A stretch of DNA of 28,261 nt from a virus, in IMG/VR virus record IMGVR_UViG_3300049483_000179, positions 1-28,261 of that record. The stretch is one strand, 5' to 3'. The notes beneath the pieces were generated by a model that made no database searches, was not told the DNA's origin, and saw only the letters and a program-made list of their open reading frames with translations. Position numbers and translations under genes: made by a program. Positions 1 to 8,382 of the stretch are shown one piece after another; within the stretch, counting starts at the first letter, position 1; each line of letters begins with the position of its first letter.

Positions 1-1
1 C

Positions 2-1726
2 GGACGCTGGCGTACCAGCCGCACACCGTTCCTGCGCGAGATCATGGACTGCCTGAGTGCGCAGTCGCGCGTTACCGACGTCGTGGTGATGAAGTCCAGT
101 CAGGTCGGGGTGAGCGAGGCCACGGTGAACTGGCTCGGCTACATCATGGACCACGCTCCGGCGCCGACCATGGTCCTGATGCCGACCCTCGAACTGCGCG
201 ACGCGTGGAAGGCGCAGAAGCTCAACCCGCTGCTTACCGACACGCCCGTGATCCGGGATCTGCTGGGAGGAATTCGCAGCCGCGACGCCGCAAACCGGCA
301 GGACATGATCGACTTTGCCGGCGGCGTCGGCGTGCTGTTCCTCGCCGGCGGGAACTCGGTCAACAGCTATCGGCAGAAATCGGTGCAGTACCTGGTGATG
401 GACGACCTCGACTCGTTCCCGGTGGAAGTAGGGGACGAGGGCGACGTGATCATGCTCGGCCGGGCGCGGACCAAGAGCTTCCCGGTCAAGGCCAAGCGGC
501 TGCTCATCAGCACGCCGACCATCAAGGGCGAGTCGCTGATCGAGCGCGAATGGCTCAAGAGCGACATGCGCCGCTATAACGTGCCCTGCCCGCACTGCGG
601 CGAGCTGCAGCACCTGGTGTGGGGAAATCTCAAGTTCAGCGAGCATGCCGAGCAGGCCTGGTACGTCTGCCGGGAATGCGGCGCAGAAATCTACGAGCAT
701 CACAAGCCCGCCCTGCTCGCACATGGCCTGTGGATACCAGAGCATTCGCAGCGCACCATCCGCGGCTACCACATCAGCGCCCTATATGCGCCCATCGGAT
801 TGGGCCCGAGCTGGCGCGACCTCGCGATGGAGTGGAGGCACGCGATCAAGTCCCCGGTCACGCTCAAGACCTTCGTCCAGATCCAGCTCGGCGAGACCTG
901 GGAGGAGCAGGGCGACAGTATCGAAACGGTCGGTCTGCTCGCCCGTCTGGAGGAGTACCCGGAGAATTTGCCGCGTCTGGCGCGCACCTTCGGCTGCGAC
1001 GTGCAAAAAGACCGAATCGAGCTGACCGTCATCGACTGGGGCGCAGGCGAGGAGGCATGGGTGCAGGATCACATCATCCTGCCGGGCGATACGGCACGGC
1101 CGGAAGTCTGGGAGAGCCTGGCGCAGGAACTCGACGACCTATCGCCGGACGCCGGCGCGATCGACAGCGGCTACAACACATCGATGGTCTATGCCTTCGT
1201 CGAGCGTCGCCGCTGGTGCTGGGCGACCAAGGGCATGCCGGGCCCAGGGCGCCCTTTGGTGGAGGACGAGAAGACGCGCCGCGCCCGCCTGCGCAAGCGG
1301 AGGCAGCGCAAGATCAGCCCGGAGCCGATCGGTGTGGACCAGGGCAAGGCGTTGCTCTTCGGGCGGGTCAAGATCCAGCGGCCAGGTCCCGGATACGTTC
1401 ATTTTCCGCGCGATCCGTCCTTCGATGACGAGTACTTCGCACAACTCGCCGCGGAAAAGCTCGTCACCCGCATGCGCGGCACCCGTCCGGTAGCCGAATG
1501 GGTGCAGACCCGGGCGCGCAACGAGGCCTTGGACTGCTTTGTCCTGGCAATGGCCGCGCTGCGGCTGTCGGCCATCGATCTGGCAAAGCGAGCGGTGCGG
1601 ACGTCTGCGACTGGATCAGCGGATGCGGAAAAGCCGGAAGCGCCCGAAAAACAGACACCGGAATGGCTAAAAAAACCCAATTTCCCGCATAAATCGGGCG
1701 GATTCGTGGGCAGGTATCGCGGATGA
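2..1726 (+). CDS. Phage terminase large subunit, lambda gpA type (5'-partial)
   Basis: Packaging motor: ATPase that pumps DNA into the prohead plus a nuclease that cuts concatemers. The frame is open to the window edge and the residues before the first ATG (44) read GRWRTSRTPFLREI, which fits the gpA family, so the true start lies upstream. Counting from the ATG at 44: Walker A-like KSSQVGVSE at 17-25, Walker B-like YLVMDDLD at 116-123, coupling motif STPTI at 156-160, a zinc-ribbon-like pair CPHC/CREC at 182-185 and 209-212, and nuclease acidic residues D319 (GCDVQKDR), D374 (DSGYNT) and D497 (NEALDCF). All the expected catalytic elements are present. The stop overlaps the next start as ATGA. 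The small terminase subunit is not in the window. Confidence 0.95.
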   Translation, partial: GRWRTSRTPFLREIMDCLSAQSRVTDVVVMKSSQVGVSEATVNWLGYIMDHAPAPTMVLMPTLELRDAWKAQKLNPLLTDTPVIRDLLGGIRSRDAANRQDMIDFAGGVGVLFLAGGNSVNSYRQKSVQYLVMDDLDSFPVEVGDEGDVIMLGRARTKSFPVKAKRLLISTPTIKGESLIEREWLKSDMRRYNVPCPHCGELQHLVWGNLKFSEHAEQAWYVCRECGAEIYEHHKPALLAHGLWIPEHSQRTIRGYHISALYAPIGLGPSWRDLAMEWRHAIKSPVTLKTFVQIQLGETWEEQGDSIETVGLLARLEEYPENLPRLARTFGCDVQKDRIELTVIDWGAGEEAWVQDHIILPGDTARPEVWESLAQELDDLSPDAGAIDSGYNTSMVYAFVERRRWCWATKGMPGPGRPLVEDEKTRRARLRKRRQRKISPEPIGVDQGKALLFGRVKIQRPGPGYVHFPRDPSFDDEYFAQLAAEKLVTRMRGTRPVAEWVQTRARNEALDCFVLAMAALRLSAIDLAKRAVRTSATGSADAEKPEAPEKQTPEWLKKPNFPHKSGGFVGRYRG

Positions 1727-1974
1727 CTAAGGAGTCCACTTTGAGCGAGCTTTTCGACTACCTGCAGCAGATCGTGTTCGAGGTCGAGAGCGGCCGGATG
1801 ACGGGCGAGGAAGCGGGACGACGCTTCGTCACGGACTGGGGCGGGGTTCGGGTGCGCGGCTATATCCCGGCGCGTCATCCGCAGGAGCGGATCGAGGAAC
1901 GAACACAAATCGAAGCGCTCAAGGCGCGCGGCATTCCGGAGCGCACGGCGCGGTTGAAGGTGAGGGGGAAATGA
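1723..1974 (+). CDS. Small hypothetical protein after terminase
   Basis: 83 residues, start coupled to the terminase stop by ATGA. Highly charged and probably all-helical: an acidic N-terminal half (EVESGRMTGEEAGRRF) and a basic C-terminal end (IEALKARGIPERTARLKVRGK). The C-terminal piece could be read as a helix-turn-helix-like segment, but this is weak. No signal peptide or membrane segment. I do not recognise the family. Position between terminase and the connector/portal genes suggests a packaging or head role only by context. Confidence 0.75.
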   Translation: MTKESTLSELFDYLQQIVFEVESGRMTGEEAGRRFVTDWGGVRVRGYIPARHPQERIEERTQIEALKARGIPERTARLKVRGK

Positions 1975-2042
1975 GTTTAAACGTGGCCTGGCCCGGCAAG
2001 GCGGGCAAGGCGAGGCGCGGTGCGGCTCGACACGGCAAGGGT

Positions 2043-2103
2043 GAAACGGCGGCTACGGCCGCCGTTTCCATTCGGACCTGCCGTTTTGGGGGCAAAAACG
2101 GCA
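2043..2103 (+). promoter_or_regulatory. Tandem hairpins with interchangeable arms
   Basis: Lies in the 156-base gap between two late genes. Hairpin 1: arm GAAACGGCGGC 2043-2053, loop TACG 2054-2057, arm GCCGCCGTTTC 2058-2068; 11 perfect pairs closed by C-G on a UACG loop, a member of the very stable UNCG tetraloop class. Hairpin 2: arm TGCCGTTTT 2079-2087, seven-base loop, arm AAAACGGCA 2095-2103; 9 perfect pairs. The words AAACGGC and GCCGTTT occur in both hairpins, so arms 1-3 and 2-4 could also pair. No U-tract follows either hairpin, so a simple intrinsic terminator is not supported. RNA processing, attenuation or an end-protecting role are all possible. Confidence 0.6.
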
Positions 2104-2130
2104 AGCTGAGGCGCGCATGATCGCACCACC

Positions 2131-2679
2131 ATGTCCGATGTCCCGACTGTCGAACCTACCTCCCTTCGCGCCGGCGACACCTGGTCATGGTCGCGCGCGC
2201 TGTCGGACTATCCGGCACCGACCTGGGTGCTCAGCTACGCGCTACTGAACTCCACCTCGAAAATTTCCATCACCGCCGCGGCGGACGGGGCGGACCACCT
2301 GGTCAGCGTCCTCGCTGCCACCTCCTCCGGATACGCCGCCGGCGTCTATTCCGCCGTCGGGCGCGTCGCCTCCGGCGCCGAGTCCCACACCGTCTGGTCC
2401 GGCGCCATCGAGGTATTGCCGAATCTCGCAGCGGCCACGACCTACGATGACCGATCCCACGCCCGCAAAGTGCTGGAGGCGATCGAGGCCGTTCTGCAGA
2501 ACCGCGCCACGAACGATCAGCAGGAAGTGGCGATCGCAGACCGGCAGATCAAGAAGATTCCCCTTGCGGACCTGCTGAAGTTCCGCACCAGCTACAAGCT
2601 CGAAGTCGCCGCCGAGGAAGCCGCCGCTCAGCTGGCCTCCGGCGTCGGCGGACGCGGCCGCATTCTGGCGCGCCTATGA
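2131..2679 (+). CDS. Putative head-tail connector protein (gpW-like position)
   Basis: 182 residues. Residues 1-100 look beta-rich (WSWSRALSDYPAPTWVLSYAL, then alternating short strands), with a helical, charged C-terminal half from about 108 (SHARKVLEAIEAVLQNR ... KKIPLADLLKFRTSYKLEV) that resembles the small helical gpW-type connectors. It sits directly before the portal and its stop overlaps the portal start as ATGA (2676-2679). No good Shine-Dalgarno precedes the ATG; the upstream gap carries the two hairpins. A head-tail joining role is inferred from position and the C-terminal half; the beta-rich N-terminal domain is not part of classical lambda gpW. Confidence 0.7.
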   Translation: MSDVPTVEPTSLRAGDTWSWSRALSDYPAPTWVLSYALLNSTSKISITAAADGADHLVSVLAATSSGYAAGVYSAVGRVASGAESHTVWSGAIEVLPNLAAATTYDDRSHARKVLEAIEAVLQNRATNDQQEVAIADRQIKKIPLADLLKFRTSYKLEVAAEEAAAQLASGVGGRGRILARL

Positions 2680-4187
2680 AGCTGATCCCGGCGTTCCTCT
2701 CCAAGCTGTTCGGGGCCCCGGCTAGACGGCGTAACGCTGGGTTTCCGGCGGCGCAGATCAGTCGCCTCACCAACTCCTGGACCACGGACCCGAGCAGCAT
2801 CAACAAGTGGCTGCGGCATGACCTGCGCACGCTGCGGGCGCGCTCCCGGCAGCTCGCCCGCGCGGACGGCTATGCAAGCAAGTTCCTGCACTCCTGCGTG
2901 GCGAACATCGCCGGCGCAAATCCGTTCGCGCTGCAGGCGAAGATCACCCGTCCCCGAGGTAGCCTGGACACCGCCGCCAATCGGCAGGTCGAAGCCCTGT
3001 GGGCGCGATGGGCGCGCAAGGGCAATTGCGATGTCAGCGGCACCCTGAGCCTGGCCGAGATCCACCGCATGCTGGCGCGCAGCCTGGCACGCGACGGGGA
3101 GGCGCTGGTGCGCCTGGTCAAGGGCCGCGGCGACTCCGTTGGTCTGCGCCTCCAGGTGCTGGACGTGGACCGCCTGGACGAGGAAAAGAACGAGTTTTCC
3201 GCCAACGGAACGGCGATCAAGATGGGCGTCGAAGTCGATAGCCTGGGCCAGCCGCTCGCCTATCACATCCTGAAGACCGTTCCGGGAGAGATCGGCTACT
3301 GGGGGCAGTCGGGAGTGAAGGAATACAGCCGCGTCCCGGCCGACGAGATCCTGCACCTGTTCATCCCGCAGTACCCGGAGCAAGTGCGCGGCATGCCGTG
3401 GATGCACTCGGCATTGCTGCGACTACATCAGCTCTCCGGATTCGAGGAAGCCGCGGTCGTAGCTGCCCGCGTCGGAGCCTCGAAGATGGGTTTTTACACC
3501 TCTCCCGACGGCATGCCAGCCTCGGGCGTGGTGGACGGTACCGATGCGAAGGGCCGCTTTCTGCAGGACGCCGAGCCGGGCGCGTTCGACGTGCTGCCGG
3601 AAGGCTACAAGCTGGAGACCTTCAACCCGCAATTCCCGGACGCTGCCGTGGAGCCGTTCATCCGCGCCAGCCTGCGCGGTATCGCCGCTGCGGTCGGGGT
3701 GGCGTACCACTCGCTGGCGAACGATCCGAGCAACGTCAATTACAGCACCGCCCGCGTTGCACTCCTCGAAGAGCGGGACATGTGGTCCGCGGTGCAGCAG
3801 TGGTACACCGAGGCCTTCTGCGCGCCGCTGTTCGATGCCTGGAAGACCGCCGCGGTAAGCGGGGGGCAGCTCGGCCCGGAATGGCTCACCCAGGAGCGCT
3901 TCGAGTCGATCCGCTGGCAGTGCAAAACCTGGGATTGGGTCGACCCGCTGAAGGACATCCAGGCCGAGATCGAGGCGCTCAACAACGGGCTCACCAGCCG
4001 CACCCGCATCGCCGCCAAGGGTGGCGAGGACATCGAGGAAATCCTCGACGAGCTCGCGGCCGAGCAGGATCTGATTTCCGAGAAGGGCCTGCAGTTCGGC
4101 GAAAAACCAGCATCGCCGACGCCGGAACCGCCCAAACCAGACAAAGAGGACACCGAGAATGACCGATCGCTCCGCGCAGTCGCGTAA
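2676..4187 (+). CDS. Phage portal protein, lambda gpB family
   Basis: 503 residues, the usual size for the lambda-type portal. The protein forms the dodecameric ring at one capsid vertex through which DNA enters and to which the tail attaches. Family-like segments: the N-terminal arginine-rich stretch with LRARSRQLARADGYASKFL, the core ARSLARDGEALVRLVKGR around 130-150, the RGMPWMHSALLRLHQL segment near 240 and the C-terminal QCKTWDWVDPLKDIQAEIEAL near 410-430, which is typical of this family. It overlaps the upstream gene by ATGA and the downstream protease-capsid gene by 29 bases. The C-terminus is a P/E-rich tail. Confidence 0.95.
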   Translation: MKLIPAFLSKLFGAPARRRNAGFPAAQISRLTNSWTTDPSSINKWLRHDLRTLRARSRQLARADGYASKFLHSCVANIAGANPFALQAKITRPRGSLDTAANRQVEALWARWARKGNCDVSGTLSLAEIHRMLARSLARDGEALVRLVKGRGDSVGLRLQVLDVDRLDEEKNEFSANGTAIKMGVEVDSLGQPLAYHILKTVPGEIGYWGQSGVKEYSRVPADEILHLFIPQYPEQVRGMPWMHSALLRLHQLSGFEEAAVVAARVGASKMGFYTSPDGMPASGVVDGTDAKGRFLQDAEPGAFDVLPEGYKLETFNPQFPDAAVEPFIRASLRGIAAAVGVAYHSLANDPSNVNYSTARVALLEERDMWSAVQQWYTEAFCAPLFDAWKTAAVSGGQLGPEWLTQERFESIRWQCKTWDWVDPLKDIQAEIEALNNGLTSRTRIAAKGGEDIEEILDELAAEQDLISEKGLQFGEKPASPTPEPPKPDKEDTENDRSLRAVA

Positions 4188-6243
4188 GGCCGAGATCCCC
4201 ATTCAGGGCCGCCTGGCGTCCCTGAACAGTGTCGACGTCAAGGCGCGCACGGCGGATCTGGTGTGGAGCACCGGCGCCGCTGTGGAGCGCATGGACTGGT
4301 GGACGGGCGAGCGCTACATCGAGGAACTCTCCCTCGATCCGAAGCATGTGGATATGACGCGGCTGGCTTCCGGTGCGCCGCTGCTCAACACCCACAACCG
4401 CTATGACCTGAACGACGTGATCGGCGTGGTCGAGAGCGCGGCCCTGCTCAAATCCGAAGCCCGCGCCACCGTGCGTTTCAGCGCCCGCGCCGATGTCGAT
4501 CCGATCTTCAAGGACGTGCAGGACGGCATCCTGCGCAATGTCAGCGTCGGCTACGTGGTGCGCAAGTACGAGATCACGCGCAAGAAAGGCGAAATCGACC
4601 GCTGGCGCGCTGTGGACTGGCAACCCATGGAGCTGTCCCTGGTGCCGATCGGCGCCGATCCCCATGCCGGGGTGCGCAGCGAATCCGGATCAACCGCTAC
4701 ACAACGCACGTTCCCGTGCGAATTCATCACCGCGAGCACTGCGGGAGTTTCACGAAAGGAGCAGAGGATGGACCAGGAAAACACCGGCGGAAGCTCCGCC
4801 ACCGAGGCTCCGCAGCCCACCGCGGTGCGTGACTATCTGGCAAACGAAAACGCGATCCGCGATCAGACCCGGCGCGAGATGGCGAAGCGCAACCAGGACA
4901 TCCGCGCGCTGGGCAAGAAGTTCGCCCGCTACGGCGGAACGGACCTGGCGGAGCGCGCCATCGACGACCCGAACATGACGTTCGACTCGTTCCGCGAGCA
5001 GGTGCTCTCGCTCGCCGAGCAGCGCCAGACGCAAGCCGACGCCATCAGCCAGGTGCCCGCAGACCCCGCCAGCATCGGCGCGCCGCAGTCGCGCATGCCC
5101 TACGGCATGAGCCCGCGCGAGATGGTCCATGGCAGCAACCTGCAGGCCTTCCGCGGCATCGGCAAGCTGTTCAAGAAGGACGACGTCGAGATCGCCTACC
5201 GCGCCGGCATGTGGGCGCGCGCGGTGATCTTCGGCGACCCCCACGCGCACCGCTGGTGCCGTGATGCTGGCGTCCAAGTGGTGCAGGGTGGCATGGAACT
5301 GATCGGCAGCCAGCAGCGCACCATGACCGAGTCCATCTTCACCTCCGCCGGCTGGCTGGTGCCGGTCGAGATGGAATCCGCGATCATCGCCAACCGCGAG
5401 CAGTACGGCGTGGCGCGGCGCATCTGCAACGTGATCCCAATGGGCAGCGCGACCCTGACGATCCCGCGCGTGACCTCCGACATTACCGCGTATTTCGTGG
5501 GAGAGGGCACCAGCGGGACCGCCTCGGATTCCGCCGGCGACCAGGTGCAGTTGAACCTGAAGGACCTGATGGCCTACACCAAGATCGGCAAATCGACCGC
5601 GATGGACGCGGTCGTCCCGCTCGCCGAGATGGTCGCGCGCGAACAGGCGCGCGCCTTCGCCATCAAGGAAGATGCCTGCCTGATCCTGGGCGACGGCACC
5701 TCGGCCTATGGCGGCATGCAGGGTATCGTGACCCTGCTCGAAACAGCCGCCTATGCCGGAGGCCGGGCCGCTGCCGCCACCAACCACGACACGTTCCCAG
5801 AGGTCGATGCGTCGGACGTGGCATCCCTGATCGGCAAGCTGCCGGTCTATGCCCGGGCCGGTGCGCGCTTCGTCGCTTCCGGCGTGGCCGAGGCCCTGGT
5901 GTTCGGCCGCCTCAAGCTCACCGCCGGCGGCCAGGACACGCAGAGCCTGCAGGGCGGCGTGCTCGAGCAGTCGTATGCCGGATTCCCGGTTTCCGTGGCG
6001 CACAACATGCCCGCAGGCGCGGCGACCGACTACTCCACCAAGGTGATGATGCTCCTGGGGAACTTCCAGCTTGGCGTGGCCTTCGGTTCCGGCTCCGGCA
6101 TGATGCTGACAGTCGATCCCTACACGCTGGCGGACCAGAACCTCACCCGGGTGATAACGACCGAGCGCATCGACATCGTGTCGCATGGCGTGAACAAGTC
6201 CACGACCGTGGCCGGTCCGATCGTCGCGCTGTACGGCGACTGA
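4159..6243 (+). CDS. Prohead protease / HK97-type major capsid protein fusion
   Basis: 694 residues in one uninterrupted frame. Residues 1-185 are an HK97-type prohead protease (peptidase S78-like): His79 in LLNTHNRYDL and Ser129 in LRNVSVGYVV are the likely catalytic pair, and ELSLVPIGADP (159-169) is the family C-terminal signature. Residues 204-310 are polar, helical and scaffold-like (delta-domain type), and about 385-694 are the HK97-fold capsid protein (SAGWLVPVEMES, YGVARRICNVIPMGS, AIKEDACLILGDG). In most related phages protease and capsid are separate genes, although such fusions are known. A strong internal start exists at 4768 (separate entry), so a 491-residue capsid precursor may also be made. 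Confidence 0.93.
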   Translation: MTDRSAQSRKAEIPIQGRLASLNSVDVKARTADLVWSTGAAVERMDWWTGERYIEELSLDPKHVDMTRLASGAPLLNTHNRYDLNDVIGVVESAALLKSEARATVRFSARADVDPIFKDVQDGILRNVSVGYVVRKYEITRKKGEIDRWRAVDWQPMELSLVPIGADPHAGVRSESGSTATQRTFPCEFITASTAGVSRKEQRMDQENTGGSSATEAPQPTAVRDYLANENAIRDQTRREMAKRNQDIRALGKKFARYGGTDLAERAIDDPNMTFDSFREQVLSLAEQRQTQADAISQVPADPASIGAPQSRMPYGMSPREMVHGSNLQAFRGIGKLFKKDDVEIAYRAGMWARAVIFGDPHAHRWCRDAGVQVVQGGMELIGSQQRTMTESIFTSAGWLVPVEMESAIIANREQYGVARRICNVIPMGSATLTIPRVTSDITAYFVGEGTSGTASDSAGDQVQLNLKDLMAYTKIGKSTAMDAVVPLAEMVAREQARAFAIKEDACLILGDGTSAYGGMQGIVTLLETAAYAGGRAAAATNHDTFPEVDASDVASLIGKLPVYARAGARFVASGVAEALVFGRLKLTAGGQDTQSLQGGVLEQSYAGFPVSVAHNMPAGAATDYSTKVMMLLGNFQLGVAFGSGSGMMLTVDPYTLADQNLTRVITTERIDIVSHGVNKSTTVAGPIVALYGD
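4754..4770 (+). promoter_or_regulatory. Internal ribosome binding site and start for capsid domain
   Basis: GAAAGGAG at 4754-4761 lies six bases before an in-frame ATG at 4768, exactly at the junction between the protease and the scaffold/capsid domains (Met204, then DQENTGGSS). Spacing and strength are better than those of most starts in this operon. It would give a separate capsid precursor of 491 residues in addition to the 694-residue fusion. Use of this site is inferred. Confidence 0.6.
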
Positions 6244-6281
6244 TCGCTCATCAACGCGGAATAGAGAGAAAGGATCGAACC

Positions 6282-6698
6282 ATGCAACTCGACCGTGCAG
6301 TCTCGAAGCTGCTCCTGAGCGGCTCCACGCAATCCGATCAAAGCCATACGGCTGTGATCGACACCCTGGGTTATGACAGCGTGCAGATCGGCCTCGCCGA
6401 GTCCACCGTGGCAGCGACCAACGGATTCATCACGCTGAAAATCGGCGAGGGCGACACGACGAGCGCCTTTACCGACGTCGCCACCGCGCTGCATTCGGCC
6501 GCGCAGGCCGCGACGAATACCAGCGTGGCGAACTCCTACAACATCAACGTCGATACGCGTAACCGCAAGCGCTATCTGCTGCTGACGGCGACGCCATTCA
6601 CCACCAAGACGCTGACCTCCTGGGTCACGCTCGGCAATGCGGAGATCGGCCCGCAGTCGGCCGACAACTCCGGCGTGCGCGCGATCTCCAGTTTCTGA
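6282..6698 (+). CDS. Small head protein, possible capsid decoration protein
   Basis: 138 residues with a good ribosome binding site (GAAAGGA before the ATG). Predicted beta-rich with no signal peptide: LGYDSVQIGLAE, NGFITLKIGEGD, NRKRYLLLTATPF, LTSWVTLGNAEIGP. Small beta proteins immediately downstream of the capsid gene often decorate or stabilise the capsid; that role is inferred from position. The C-terminus overlaps the following start by one base (TGATG). Confidence 0.8.
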   Translation: MQLDRAVSKLLLSGSTQSDQSHTAVIDTLGYDSVQIGLAESTVAATNGFITLKIGEGDTTSAFTDVATALHSAAQAATNTSVANSYNINVDTRNRKRYLLLTATPFTTKTLTSWVTLGNAEIGPQSADNSGVRAISSF

Positions 6699-7888
6699 TG
6701 AAGCGCGACGACGTCGTAGCCTACTTTACACCGGACCTCCTGCGCCTGAACCTGGGCGCGGGCGGTGCCTCGCTGGAAGGCTACGACAACACCTACGACC
6801 TGAAGCACGGCAAGACGGCCTACCCGCTGGACTTGCCGGACGCCTGCGCCGACGAGATCCGTGCCTCTCACATCTTCGAGCACTTCTCGCACCGCCAGGC
6901 GGCGCAGGTGCTGGCGGATTGGGTGCGCGTGCTCAAGCCGGGCGGTCTGCTCAAGCTCGCCGTGCCGGACTTCGAGTACATCTGCCGCGGCTACCTGGCC
7001 GGACGTGCCGAACCGTGGGTCGGCTATACCTGCGGCGGTCATGTGGACGCCAACGACGTGCACCTGGCGCAATACGACCATGCCAGCCTTGGGCAGATCA
7101 TGCGCGAGGCCGGTATTGTCGGCGTCCACAAGTGGCAAGGAGAGGGCGACTGCTCGGCGCTGCCGGTGTCGCTCAACCTGGCAGGATGGAAGCGTCCGGC
7201 GGCGTGGCCTAAGACCGTGGCGGTGATGTCCGTGCCGCGCCTGGGCTTCATGGACAATTTCTTCAGCTCCGTCGACATGATCGCCCGCCTGCGCATCCCG
7301 CTGCGCAAGGTGACGGGCGCCTTCTGGGGACAGTGCCTCACGCGCTCCATCGAAGATGCCATCGCCGACGGTGCCGAGTGGGTGCTGACGATGGACTACG
7401 ACAGCGTGTTCGCCTCGGACACGGTCGAGTCGCTGCTCGCCACCGCCATGGCCCATTCCGAAGCGGACGCCGTGGTCCCGCTGCAGATGGGCCGCCGCTC
7501 GCAGCACCCGCTGTTGACCATCGTCGGCGAAGACGGGCAGAACCTTGGCGCGATCGACCGCGCCGTCATGGACCGGACTCTGGTTCCCATCAAGACGGGG
7601 CACTTTGGACTGACGCTGCTGCGCACGGCGCGCTTCGCCAGCCTGCCCAAGCCCTGGTTCGTCGGCGTCCCCGATGAGGAAGGGCGTTGGGGCGCGGGCC
7701 GCATTGACGACGATATTCACTTCTGGCGCAACTGGCGCGCGGCGGGGTTCAACGTCCACTGTGCGCCGCGCTGCGTCATCGGCCACGCCGAGCTGCAAGT
7801 CATCTGGCCTTCCCAGAACCTGGAACCGCTCTATCAGTACGCAAGCGAATTCTGGGAAGAGGGCGAGCCGCGGGGGACCTGGCAGTGA
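6698..7888 (+). CDS. Methyltransferase-glycosyltransferase fusion protein
   Basis: 396 residues, two enzyme-like domains. Residues 1-165: class I SAM-dependent methyltransferase, with the SAM-binding LNLGAG at 17-22, HIFEHF at 58-63 and WVRVLKPGGLLKLAVPDF at 75-92. Residues 172-385: GT-A-type glycosyltransferase-like, with a DYD metal/nucleotide-sugar motif at 233-235 in AEWVLTMDYDSVF, GHFGLTLLRT at 301-310, an acidic IDDDIHFW at 337-343 and a candidate metal-binding His363 (IGHAE). It lies between the decoration-like gene and the head-tail joining genes, with one-base and GTGA overlaps, so it is made with virion proteins. Substrate unknown; virion protein or host surface glycan modification are both possible. 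Confidence 0.85.
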   Translation: MKRDDVVAYFTPDLLRLNLGAGGASLEGYDNTYDLKHGKTAYPLDLPDACADEIRASHIFEHFSHRQAAQVLADWVRVLKPGGLLKLAVPDFEYICRGYLAGRAEPWVGYTCGGHVDANDVHLAQYDHASLGQIMREAGIVGVHKWQGEGDCSALPVSLNLAGWKRPAAWPKTVAVMSVPRLGFMDNFFSSVDMIARLRIPLRKVTGAFWGQCLTRSIEDAIADGAEWVLTMDYDSVFASDTVESLLATAMAHSEADAVVPLQMGRRSQHPLLTIVGEDGQNLGAIDRAVMDRTLVPIKTGHFGLTLLRTARFASLPKPWFVGVPDEEGRWGAGRIDDDIHFWRNWRAAGFNVHCAPRCVIGHAELQVIWPSQNLEPLYQYASEFWEEGEPRGTWQ

Positions 7889-8079
7889 GCGGACCCCTGC
7901 CCAAGTACCGCGTTGTCGTCGCCTTCGACCGCCATCGCGTCGACGACGTGATCGAGCCGACCGGGCTGATGCGCGATCGCTTGCTGCGCCTCGGGTTCGT
8001 CGCGCTGGTGGAACCGGAGCAGCCCGTCCGCGCTTTCGTTCCGCAGCGCATCACGCGCAGGGGCGTGCCCCATGCTTGA
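7885..8079 (+). CDS. Small hypothetical protein in head-tail region
   Basis: 64 residues, GTG start overlapping the previous stop (GTGA). Contains KYRVVVAFDRHRVDDVIEPTGLMRDRLLRLGFV and a basic C-terminus, no membrane segment or signal peptide. The stop overlaps the next start by eight bases. Unrecognised; position suggests a connector or accessory head-completion role. Confidence 0.7.
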   Translation: MSGPLPKYRVVVAFDRHRVDDVIEPTGLMRDRLLRLGFVALVEPEQPVRAFVPQRITRRGVPHA

Positions 8080-8365
8080 CGCCGCCACCCTCGCCGCCGA
8101 TGCCGCGACTGCCATCGAGGAACTGGCATCGCATAGGGCGGTAATCAACGGCGCCGCGCGAATCCCGGTGATCTTCGATGCGCGCTATGTCCATGCGCTG
8201 GACGTGGGTACGGTCGGACCGGCGATCCGCGTCGCAGCATCCGATTGGCCGGACCCGGCGCAGGGTGACGTAGTCGATATCGACGGGATCAACGCGCGCT
8301 ACACGGTGGCCAATCCGGAGACGGACGGCACCGGAACGATTCTCATCCGCCTGCATAAACAGTGA
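8072..8365 (+). CDS. Head-tail joining protein, lambda FII-like
   Basis: 97 residues. An N-terminal helix with A/E-rich sequence is followed by a compact beta domain: RIPVIFDARY, VGTVGPAIRVAASDWPDPAQGDVVDIDGINARYTV and a final strand GTILIRLHKQ. The pattern of a short strand, a xxRxxxSDxPxxxxGDxxxIxGxxYxV segment and a closing strand is that of the FII/head-tail joining family, which binds the connector and receives the tail. It sits after the head genes and before the tail genes, as expected. Confidence 0.82.
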   Translation: MLDAATLAADAATAIEELASHRAVINGAARIPVIFDARYVHALDVGTVGPAIRVAASDWPDPAQGDVVDIDGINARYTVANPETDGTGTILIRLHKQ

Positions 8366-8382
8366 AATGATCGGAGCATAAC

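Noticed and set aside
2043-2103. Hairpins as an intrinsic terminator
   Set aside because: No run of U follows either stem, and the operon continues into essential head genes.
4750-6186. Long open frame on the minus strand opposite the capsid gene (478 codons)
   Set aside because: Histidine-, glycine- and valine-rich translation without domains, opposite a clear capsid gene; long antisense frames are expected in GC-rich coding DNA.
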